Below, piece by piece: positions 21,452 to 32,200 of a stretch of DNA of 64,000 nucleotides. This DNA is from Colletes latitarsis (taxonomy: Eukaryota; Arthropoda; Insecta; Hymenoptera; Colletidae). The notes beneath the pieces are model-generated. The model was not told where the DNA came from. It searched no databases and worked only from the letters and a program-made list of their open reading frames with translations. The translations under genes and the position numbers were made by a program. The stretch spans positions 26,936,479 to 27,000,478 of the forward strand of contig NC_135147.1 in the NCBI RefSeq assembly GCF_051014445.1. The letters are read 5' to 3'. Every line of letters begins with the position of its first letter. The first letter of the stretch is position 1.

Positions 21452-24400
21452 ATGGATAAAGAGAATGACGATATCAGTATTATTCATATGACCAGTAGTT
21501 CGAGGTCAATCAAAGGTACGTTTCGTTTTTGTTTTACATTCGATTTTAAATTTTCTGGAATGGAGTTTTCACATTGGGATATTGGTTATAAATATTGTCC
21601 CTTGTGCTTAATTTTTTCAATTTAATAAGACGGCTTTCATGTAAATAGTAGAAATTTAACTTATATTTAAACATTATTTTGTTTCAACTTTAAATAGTTT
21701 AAAAGTAGGAAGTAAATCGTAACACTCGTATTGTAGCGAGATAAATGTTATATATGTTAAATTTATAATTACTAAATAAATATTTATTTTCATGTTTCTT
21801 TCAAATTTTCTTTGGTTAGGAAAAGATGATGAAAAAAATAATATTATTGATTATGTAAGAATAAATAATGAGCCCTTGAAAGAAAATGTGAAGGAGGTGA
21901 AGAAAAGAAAACGACAAGTTGAATCTGAAGCTAGGCGAATGGAAGAGGAGAACTATAATCGTCAAATGCAAGAACTACAATACAAACGATTAATGCATTT
22001 ATTGAACAGAAGCAAATTCTATGCGTCATACCTTGTTAAGAAAATTAATGGTGATTCAGAGAAAGATGACAATAACATTAATAAAAAGAAAGTGATTTCT
22101 AGTAATAGCCCTTCGCTTCTGGCAAAAGGGCAAAAGAAAAGCTACAGTAAACAGAATTATATATCCAAAGATGTAAGTATACCGATGTTGCTTAAAAGCA
22201 TTTATGACATTTCTAATTCTTATTGATTTTGTAGGTACAAGACAAGCTAAAGTCTGGAAATATGATATTAGACGACAAAGATGTTCAAGACAATATAATT
22301 ACAGACTCTGACAACAAAAATACGAAAACTAACGACATTGATATAGAAATACCGAAATATTTCAATGGGATTTTACGCGACTATCAAATTGATGGGTTTC
22401 AATGGCTGAAAGTACTTTACGAGAATGGTATAAATGGGATTTTAGCAGACGAAATGGGACTTGGGAAAACAATACAAGTGATAGCCTTGTTTTCTTATCT
22501 CATTGAAAAGCGACAAGACGGCCCTTATTTAATAATTGCACCTCTTTCCACTATACCAAATTGGTTGATCGAATTTGAACGATTTGCACCGAAATTGCCT
22601 GTTATTTTATTACATGGTACGCCGGAAGAACGATATAGCGCGCTAAAAGAAATTAAACAAAAGCACAGGATTTCAAATTATTACACTACTCTGCCAATCG
22701 TGCTCACTACTTTTGAGGTACCGTTATCCGAGAAACATTTCATTAGATCTCAGCATTGGCGATATATAGTAATCGACGAAGGGCACAGAATCAAAAACCC
22801 CAATTGTATGCTCGTCTCGTACGTTTGTTAAAATTCAGAATCTAAATAATTTTACGTACTCCCAGATTTTTATTGTACTGTACTATAATTTAGTTTGTTT
22901 GATTCAGGTTTTTGAAGACGTGCAAATCAATGAATCGGCTCTTATTAACGGGCACGCCATTACAGAACAATTTATCGGAATTGTGGTCGCTTTTAAATTT
23001 CCTACTGCCGGAAATTTTTGACGACCTAGCTGTATTTAAATCGTGGTTCAACGCGAAAGAGCTCGAGTACGACGAAGGGACTAAAAAATTCTTAAAACAA
23101 GAGGAAGAGAAGCACGTATTGTCGTCATTGCGCGAGATACTTCAACCGTTTATGTTGAGACGCGAAAAAACAGATGTTTGTTTAGAAGTTCCGCCAAAGA
23201 AGGAATTGATCGTCTACGCTCCACTCACGCAACTCCAACATGATTTGTATAAGGCAGTTTTAAATCGGGATATACAGAAATTAAGCTTGATGGACGAAAA
23301 GATAATCATAGACACGGAAGATGGTAAAAGACCGAAAAGGAAATGTACTACAAAAATTAATTTTAATAGCTACTTTACTAAAAACTACTCTAGAGAAAAA
23401 TTGTTCGAAGAAAAATTGTTTGCAAAAAACGAGGAAAGTACAGTTACTAAAATGTCTGCACAAAAAATATTTACTGACGTTGCAGATAGAAATCTAAATT
23501 TTTTAATCAACATTACACCTATTAGTAAAAGTAAGTTATTATCTTATTGAAAATATTAATTTTTACGATATTTCGTTATTATATTGATATTTTTCTATTA
23601 CAGTAACAATGTATAAAAAAATTGTAAATCATCCGTATTTAGTTCATTGCCCGTTAGACGCAAGTGGTTTGCCAAAAGTGGATAATGAATTGATTGCGTC
23701 GTCTGGCAAACTTTTAGTATTGGACGCGATGCTCGCAAAACTTAAAGAACGGGGACATAAAGTTTTATTATTTTCTACCATGACAATGATATTGGATGTG
23801 ATTGAAGATTATCTGTCGTTGCGCGATTATTATTACGTCAGATTGGATGGAAATACTCCACTTACACAGAGAAAAGAAAATATTCAAGAATTTAATACAA
23901 ATCCTGATTTATTTCTGTTTCTTATATCTACGAGAGCGGGAGGTATTGGATTGAATCTTGCTGCCGCGGATACTGTCATTATATATGACTCCGATTGGGT
24001 AACGTTCTTTTTATAATTATGGTTTATAATTATTACTCGATAATAAAAAGTAAATGTATTTACAGAATCCACAAATGGATATACAAGCTATGGCTCGATG
24101 TCATAGAATAGGACAGACCCGTCCCGTGATTGTATATAGATTCTGCACGAAAGGAACGATCGACGAAGCAATTATTAGTCGCGGAGAAAAGAAACGTTTT
24201 TTAGAAAAAGTTGTAATTTCTAAAAAGAACGATCCTATCAATGTGAACAACAAAGAATCATTACTGGAATTAAAGAGATTGTTAGAATCAAAAGAATGTG
24301 AAGTAGTTAAAGCCGAAAATGAAGGTGAGTATAATTTTAACATAAACAGTCTCGCATACGTACGATACTAATAATCATTTCTAATTTATAGTTTTCACAA

Positions 24401-24462
24401 ACGAGGAACTCAACAAATTGCTAGATAGAAGCGACTTGTACGAAGAATATAAGAAACCCTAA
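21452..24462 (+). CDS. HELLS: lymphoid-specific helicase (HELLS/LSH/DDM1), SNF2-family chromatin remodeller
   Basis: Seven exons: 21452-21515, 21820-22172, 22235-22818, 22908-23530, 23604-23998, 24066-24324, 24392-24462. They predict 782 residues (human about 840). The N-terminus is a charged coiled coil (residues about 30-100), then the SNF2 ATPase. Walker A is ILADEMGLGKTIQ; Walker B is VIDEGHRIKN, with the DEGH typical of HELLS. Motif III is LLLTGTPLQNNLSELWSLL, and the C-terminal lobe has STRAGGIGLNLAAADTVIIY and ARCHRIGQTRPV. The C-terminus NEELNKLLDRSDLYEE matches the family's LLDRSDL tail. HELLS slides nucleosomes in heterochromatin, is activated by CDCA7, and supports maintenance DNA methylation. 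All catalytic motifs are intact. All introns are short (about 60-300 bp). Confidence 0.95.
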
Positions 24463-24548
24463 ATGTTTTACATTCCCTTGAAAAAAATTGCGTAAAGAAT
24501 ATGAGTACATTTTATCATGTTTAGTATTGTGTGTATCCTTCGATAATA

Positions 24549-24554
24549 TTTATT
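24549..24554 (-). terminator. candidate polyadenylation signal of mRpS5
   Basis: TTTATT on the plus strand is AATAAA on the minus strand, about 235 bases beyond the mRpS5 stop. If used, the transcript would overlap the HELLS 3' UTR. Confidence 0.3.
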
Positions 24555-24603
24555 ATTTGTACCTGATTAAAATAATTTATATAAATTTCGTAATTGATTT
24601 TGT

Positions 24604-24609
24604 AATAAA
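24604..24609 (+). terminator. polyadenylation signal of HELLS
   Basis: AATAAA lies 142 bases beyond the TAA. A second AATAAA follows at about 24620. Confidence 0.55.
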
Positions 24610-24788
24610 GCATATGTAAAAATAAATAACAACTCTCTTTGACTTTAAACATTATTTCCATTTCATTAACAATAGGTAATTATACAAACAAATAATTTGG
24701 ACTTCTAGCACTTGTTCTAATTTGTCATTTGTGAAATGTATATTTAAAAGAACAAATTCAGTACTGTTCAACCACAGAATGGTAGAAT

Positions 24789-26606
24789 TTAGGCATAATC
24801 ATCTTCTTCTTTTTTAATTCTTCGGCAATGTTTCGCTTCCGGATATTTTTCAGTAAGAAAACTACGAATTTCTCCATATTCGGCTTTTAATTTAAGTCTA
24901 ACATTGTCATGATCCCTTCGACGTTCTGCCTTACGCAAATAAGCTGTATACGAAGGTAGCTTTGTGTAAAAAGGTTGAAGTTTTTTCTTCCTTAAGACGA
25001 CCCTTCCGTCCATTATATATTGATCGAAATCTAAAATTTCGTCATGTTTAATCTCGTTCGATTTCCTTACCGTTTCCGGCGAAGCAAGCACCGTGGGAAA
25101 ATAATTGTGCTCCTTCTTCATTTCAATTAAATGTAACTTTTTTTCATCTGCCATTTGCTGATACGTTTTCTAAGATCATAAGAAAATAGTTAAAAATTGC
25201 ACTAACAATACACGATCATTAAAGAAGAATATACCTGTCTTATTAAACCAATGAAGAATGCTTTTATTATATTCTGAGCATTTTTCGATCCCTCAACTTT
25301 AGCATACAGATCTTTTATGCCAATTGCCTCGCAACATGTCTTAATAATGCGATGACATACGAGTCCATATCCTTGAGGCATTTGTCTAACAAATATTTTC
25401 GTACGACCAAATTGCGTGAAAAAGTTATGAAGTACTGAAATAAAGAGATTTAATCTCCGAGATTAAAATAACGACTTATTTTGAGAATAAAAAAAAAATT
25501 GTTTACCAGTGTGGTCATTGTATCTTTCAATATACATTAATCTCTGTCCAGCCTTGTTTCTAGCTGATGAAAGAGCTGTTTTAGGCTCAGACGCCGTTGT
25601 CGATGAAAATCCAGCCAAACCTTTACCATTTCCGGTCACAACAAAGGCAATACATCGCTTCGAACGGCCGAAAATACTTGTCATTTTAGAAGTACGAACA
25701 ATATGTAATATCCAAGTTTGAAAACCATCAAAAGTCTCTGAAATTCGAGGTAAATCACTGGAGGAACATAAATCATCGACATGAATGTCCGAACACTTTT
25801 AGGAATAATCATATATTAAATGTAATGCAAACCTCCATCGATAGGATCAGGTGGTCCAAGTTTTCGTCCACCCAATTTACTTCCACTCCAACCACGGTCT
25901 AAAGATGAAATCTTTTGTCTTTTACGGGTGGAATATTCGTTTTCAGTGGTCAATACTTCCGCTTCTCCGCTTGGATTAAGAGGAATTGGCTTTTGTGGAA
26001 TCAATGTGTCCAGCCTAATCAGCGAATTTAATCCTGGAAACATCAATTGTGCTTTCCCAAAGCCTATCTTTTGACCTTTATTTAGATCTCTAATTTTTGG
26101 TGCACTCTTGGCTCTCCCTCGCCTTTTACCAGCGTTACTAACACTGATGACAGACTTCCATAGTAGGTTGGCTGGTCCTTAACAATATAAAAGTTTTTGT
26201 ATCAGTACAGATTTAACCATAACAGATAATATAATGTTCAAGAGAAACGAAATCAACTTACTTTTTGTAAAGAAGTTTGCATCCCTCGCATTATGCATCA
26301 GTGGAACGTGCGGTTTCAACAAATTAACAGCAGCAGCTGAAAACATTATATGTTAGACCAGATATATTTTACTCGAAGCAATAGAAACATCAAACTTTGA
26401 ATCATTTTAAATCGAACGAATTTGAATCAAATTCAAGATACAAAGCTTTGAGGTTACGTAAATAAAATATGAAATAATAATGAGCGTAATTGTATAAATG
26501 CATGGCTCGAAGTACCATTGTTTTTAATGTTGATATTTTTCGCACAATTTGTTATTAATCCACTAACACGGAATATCTGATTGGTCATTTTAATAGGACG
26601 ATACAT
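24789..26606 (-). CDS. mRpS5: mitochondrial small ribosomal subunit protein uS5m
   Basis: Six minus-strand exons: 26606-26516, 26336-26262, 26177-25833, 25737-25507, 25434-25235, 25169-24789. They give 440 residues (human MRPS5 430). Order of landmarks: a basic Ser/Asn-rich presequence from MYRPIKMTNQIFRVSG, then the metazoan mitochondrial segment with RDLNKGQKIGFGKAQ and RGWSGSKLGGRKLGPPDP. The S5 double-stranded RNA-binding fold follows (RSKRCIAFVVTGNGKGLAGF), then RLMYIERYNDHT and the C-terminal S5 fold (QMPQGYGLVCHRIIKTCCEA, IKDLYAKVEGSKN). It is part of the mitoribosome decoding region. An in-frame ATG at 26678 would add 24 residues but has a weaker context. All junction phases match. 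It is convergent with HELLS. Confidence 0.93.
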
Positions 26607-27669
26607 TGTCGAAAGAAAACACTGAGGAAGTATTCGATCGTTAAAAGAATGCTCGATAGATGTCACGAAGAGTCGCATGAGTTAGATTCACGTGTTATGC
26701 AAACATAAATGATGATGAAAAAAACAAATTGAAAATAGAAAATCGATTTTGGAAATTCATTATGTATGCGCGCAATAGAATATAATTATTATACGATTTG
26801 GACTTTAGCCTACGTAAAAAGAGTGGGTGGTGGACAGACATCCGATGAATTTTCAAACTCAATTGTCTCGAAACTAAAGTCTCGAACGAGAAAATTGTAT
26901 GCTTCACTTTCAATGTTTTTTTTACAATGTTTTAACAATGTTTCTCTCGGTATACTAATTCTCGGTTGTAACATTGATAAATTTAATGCTCAATGGTTTT
27001 ATTCTGAGACGTACATCTACCTTGGAGCTGTGGGCTTGCAGCCGTCGCGAACACGGCCCCGGAACTGATGGCAAAATGCCGGGGGGTATACTCGAAGCAC
27101 GCCATAGCGATCCCTGATATCCTCTATGGGTACGGTAAGTAAAAAAGAAAAGAAGACGTACATCAACCTTTGCGATCCACGATCCTACAAGCCATGGAAA
27201 GTTGGCGCGAGCGCGAAACTCCCATAGCCCGTCCGGACGTATTTTCGCGGGGGAGGGAGTCCGTAAACGACACACTGCGTCACACCGCGACATCGGTGGT
27301 AGCGGTCGGAGTCGTATAAGAAGATGGTCGGTAAGGTCGGCAGGCGGCTGACGCGAGGGAAACCAGGCGTGGATCAAGGCGCGTGTGCCGACGGAGAAGC
27401 GTTCCCAAGGACAAAGCTAGACGCTGAGAGAGACAGATGGAACGGCGGTTCTAGGAAGGGGTGGAAGGCGAGGAAGGTGGGCCGTTCCGAGTTCGGGTGG
27501 CCATGAAACGCGGAGTAGACGAGGCGGACAAGGTGGTCCTCCGCAGGGAGCCGGGGATCGCCGCGCGATAGGCGGATGCGTTCCAGGAGGTCTGCGGGAA
27601 AGCCTGCCAACGGCGTCGCGTCGATCAGCGCGGCGCAGCCCCGACGGGACGCGTAGTCTGCCGGAGGGC
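26607..27669. other. spacer with composition change, no gene assigned
   Basis: Up to about 26990 the sequence is AT-rich, like everything to the left. From about 27000 it turns GC- and CpG-rich. A GT donor-like TACG|GTAAGTAA at 27130-27140 could belong to a non-coding exon, but nothing confirms it. The open frames here have no family resemblance I can see. Confidence 0.35.
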
Positions 27670-29089
27670 TAGCGAATGAAAGCGACCGAGGACGGGGATT
27701 GGCGGTGTTTGGCCAATGGGAGGACGGTTTGGTGGACCGGGGGTCTGGGTGGAGGTCGGTTAGGTAGCCCCGCGACCCCCTCTAGTCGGCCGAGTGGGAG
27801 CCCTTCTCTCACACGCAAAAGGGGACATCTCATCACGACTCTTGGTAGCAGGCACTTCTCCGTAGTGGGCACTCCACTCATCGTGTCGTCGTACGGGTTC
27901 TCCGCGAGAGGCTGTGGGGCCCGAGCCCGGACGAGCGAGCGAGCGAGCGCGACCGGCCGAGCCGCTGGTCGAGTGGGTCTAAGCGGCCGTGAGGACCTCT
28001 CCAGGAGTACCCGACAGTCCTCTCCATTCATTCATCCATCCATCCATCCATCCATCCATCTATCCAGCCAGCGAGCCAGTCAGCCAGCCATCCATAGACG
28101 CGCTCTCCTCTCCTACGGAGAGAGAGTGTATCCTCGACGAAGGTGGAGGCGAACCGTAGAGTGGTACATCTACCATCGTCTCTCTATCGGTAGAGTCCAA
28201 GGACTCCAAGACCCCCCGGGTGATTTCAGTCGGCCGCCGGCCGGCTCTGGCCGGCCACTATCCTCGACCACGTGTGTGCCAGCGTTCTTCGCTGTCGTGT
28301 CGTGTCGTTTCGGTGTCGTGACGTGACGTGCCATCGTACCGTGTCGGTGACTACCTGCTAGTCGGGACCACCTTCGTCCTCCGAGGGTCGGTCGACTGCT
28401 CGTCCAGTTCGCGGTGCGCGCGCGAAACCCTTCGAAAAGGAGACTCCTCGCTGCCACGACGCGGCGGACGCACCGTGAACTCTGTGCTCCTCCGTTCTTG
28501 CGATCGTTCGTTGTCCTTGACCATCGACCATCGCGCGCGTCCTGTGCATCTTGGACCGCGTTCCGATCCGGTGCGTTCGAACAGAGAATAGAATGCGGCG
28601 GACGACCCAGTGTCGTCGCTGGACGCGTCCCGGAACGGTGGAGTTCGCGCCTAACGAGACGATGGACGCGTTTTTCGAACTGTACCGGATCGGTTGATCC
28701 CAGTGACGCGCGACAACCACGGCAAAGAACCAGTGATCGTGCGTTCGAGGATTATCTATCAGTGTGCCCTTTAAAGTGCGACCAGTGAAGTCTATCGGAA
28801 TTGTGCAAAGTGTTGCTCGACGTTTCGCTCCCTCACCCCGGTCCAAGCATACGTTACAATCATTGACCGGTTCCTCGAACGCGAGACTTTCGAGTACTAT
28901 CTGAACCAGGTACCGAGCGTCGGCGAACAAACGGGCTGCCGGCTCGCCGAGATACCCGAGACAACGTCGAGGTCAGCGCGGTTGGCGGCGGTGGCAGGTT
29001 CGTCATGTCGTTTTCTCGCGGTTAGCGCCGGCCTCAGGATTCCGCGAAGCGCGAGCTTCAAGTACTTCGACGGCGCTGGCCTCGCCGAG
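27670..29089 (+). promoter_or_regulatory. scarecrow promoter region and 5' leader
   Basis: CpG-rich sequence before the scro start codon, with a tetranucleotide CATC run at about 28028-28062 and repeated GTCGTGTCGTGTCG-type motifs near 28290. An initiator-like TCAGTG occurs near 28758. A six-codon upstream ORF (ATG 29005 to TAG 29025) precedes the main ATG. The exact transcription start is not determinable here, and the long open frames of this region are compositional. Confidence 0.45.
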
Positions 29090-29204
29090 ATGAGCGGTGG
29101 CAGCGGCGGCGGCGGAGGCGGCGGAAACAACGCCGGAAACCAAGGGAACGGTAATGCCACCAGCTACCATCAGCATCAGCAGCAACAGCAACAGCAGCAA
29201 CAGC

Positions 29205-29235
<31 letters not shown>

Positions 29236-32200
29236 ACAACAACAACAAACACAGCTGGAGCAGGCTAGCTTGCTACCAGATCTAAACGGGATTGACCTGG
29301 CGATGAGCCTGTCCCCCAAACAGCATTCGTCCCACGTACAAACCGCTGGTGGCGCTCATACGACTCCGTTCAGTGTCACCGACATCCTGTCCCCCATCGA
29401 CGAGTCGTACAGGAAACTGGAGTTGGCGATCGGCGTCGGCGTGGTCACGCATCCTCAAGTCTCGCCTTACGGCAACGCGTGCGGCGCCCGAGTGGGCGGC
29501 AATACCGGTAGCTCGAGCGCGAGCAGCGGCAGTCCACCGCTTCACGGAGGCTCGACGCCCGGTGGCGGCACTCCCGGACCGGTTTCCGGTGCGAACGACG
29601 CCGCCGGTGGAGGCAGCAGTGCTGCCGGTCCCGGCATGACCGCCATGGGCAATCCTTACGCCACCATGCAGCTCACCTCACAGTATCAGTATTGCGCGGC
29701 CGAGTTGTCCCCGTATCATCACGCGGGCCCCGGGGTCGCCGGAGGTGCCACCGCCACCGACCCAATGAGGTCTCATCATCCCTGGTACGCACCCGCTCCG
29801 CCGGCTACCAACGACCCAAGGTTTGCCAGTGAGTATATTGCTTTTCCTCCTTAAGGCGTTGTTGCGCCACCTTCACGGGCCCCATACAGTATCGGTATTT
29901 CAGAGTTCACGTTCTTAGACTAGTTGATAACGCAGTCAACTGTTGACAATGTGAACCGACATCACCAAGCATCCAATTATGTAATTTGTTAGGTCCGTAA
30001 AATAACAGTGCTCGGCTCTGCCTAATAATCCTGAACACACACGTATGCCATTTTCTCGGTTGTACGTAGACCCTGCAACAAATATTCTTCTGTAAATCTT
30101 AACAAATGCATCGTACATGGTAGGACTAGTTGTCCTGTAAAAGATTCTTCAAGTTGATGCAACCTCTTAAACCCTTCTTCACCGCGGTCCGCTCTAACGG
30201 TGTCTATGGAGACGATCAGAGTGGACCGACGGGGAACCAGAATAGCGGCCGGCAAAATCAAACTGATGTAACGGGAAGGCGGTGTACAATGTCTGTAGTC
30301 GCTTTCGTTAATTGTGGAGGGTAGAGGGCGACGAAATGCGTGACAAGAAACTCTGTCGACTTCGAATTCGATACTCGTTGCACGCGATCATCCCCTTCGC
30401 TTCCTAGGAGGCACGTCTGTCCCGCTTTTATCGGCCTCGCGTCCCACGGAGTCGCGGCTGTCCAGCGTTTAGGTCCATTTAAGTATCGATGAAATGTCAG
30501 GGTCGTGTTTCAAAGTCCACAACAGGCTGTCTTTTCGTGTCGTTGCCTCGTAACATGGTCTCATGAATTCCTCCATTCGGAAAATGCTTGGACGTTTGAA
30601 TACGACGTACACCTAAGGCCTTATTATGGAATTCTTCAGCCGTTAATATAGAAGGAGTAGGCAAAGTCCATCGACGCTTGTTTTCTATGCATGGCGTCAC
30701 ACGTTGGGCATTCTCAAGTCATGAAATCGGAGTCTATTTACTTCTATCTTCATGAATAAGCATTTTATAACAGCCGTACGTCTAGTATTATCTCCATTCA
30801 TTGCTATTTGTGGGTCGTTTTCTATCAAGATAACCCCTTGGAGGAACAAACTAAGTCTTAGTGACGAACTCTGAGCTAGGCTAGATCTCAAGTCTCACAA
30901 AAACGCCTGAGTCATAACCATGGGCCTCTAACAAGCGCTACAATCATTTTTATAATACCTTGAAGAAGTACATCAGGTTCAATGGTCCTATGATACGTGA
31001 TACGAATGACTTCATTAAGGTTTTCCGAAACTGCCGCCATAGCATCTCAGCGGAGCTGGAGTTCGCAGAAAAATGTCCTCAGGAGCCGTCGATACCGTTT
31101 AAGGAGGATCCACGTAGACGCACTAGGGCTCCTGGAAACGATTGCTGGCCAACAAAAGCGCGAATCCTTCGTCCTTGTGTCAACAGACGTACGTTTCCTT
31201 GGATTTCTGTCCGTCGCACGCGCCACTCCGGTCACCGACGGAGACGTATCGATCTTCCTGGCTCCAAAACGCGTGGCTACCGAACGCTACGAGAGATTTT
31301 AGTTAAACAAATAAGGCTGGACGACCCTCGTCGCGCCGGCTCGACGTTACTCGAATTCAATTTCCGCCTGGCTCCGAGGATTTCTCGCGAGGAATTCTTG
31401 TTTCACGTTGGATTTTCGCAGGCCTGCTTATTCTTTATTATTCTTCTATGCCCACTTGTCAATGGCGGTTCTAAATGTTATTACAGCAATTTGCGTGTGC
31501 TTACGAAGCTGTAACCATAATCAGGAATTTCGGTGTTGCATTTGGTTACTTTTCTAAAACATTATGATGCAAATATTATCAAGTGTGAATGAAAGTTTGT
31601 GGAACATTCTATCGAAAGTGATGTACAGAAACGATAAACGAGACTTCGACCATAGTGTCCGCCCTGCGGGGCCCAAATCCTTCTTCTTAACACCCTGTAT
31701 AATTATCTGGAGAAGGATTCTTTTCGTCGCCGGTGGCCAAAAGATAGATGCTCGAACACGTCAATTTGCTTAATGAGATCCCAACGCGCGAGTTAAGTCG
31801 TCGGTTGATTCGGTCAGGTTTCATTGTCCTTGAAGAGACGACTCATCGTCCACTAGGAAGTTGCTTGTTGGATCTGTGTCACCCTTCTCGACGAGTGCTG
31901 TGCGTGGATCGATCGAGACGCTGTTGGGTTCCCCGAAAAATATTCATCTGCATTGTGCTTCCACGTTCGTGCGTCCTGTTTCCTTTCAATGTCTCTCCTG
32001 TGGACGAAGATTTGCGATTTTAAAGCTAATCGATTGTTCTGTGTCTAATGGAGTATCATCCAAACCTTCCTCTTCTGGAGACAGGCGTTTAACGTTGATG
32101 CTTTTAGGATAGATGAAGATTTGCTTGCTAAAAATTGAGACCTTCTTCTCAAAAACACCCAACTACCTTACACTATCAGGTGACGATGAGCTCCTAGTCT

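Noticed and set aside
27676..28326. 216-residue plus-strand open frame upstream of scro
   Set aside because: It reads through a CATC microsatellite (Ile-His-Pro-Ser repeats) and CpG-rich leader sequence. No recognisable domain.
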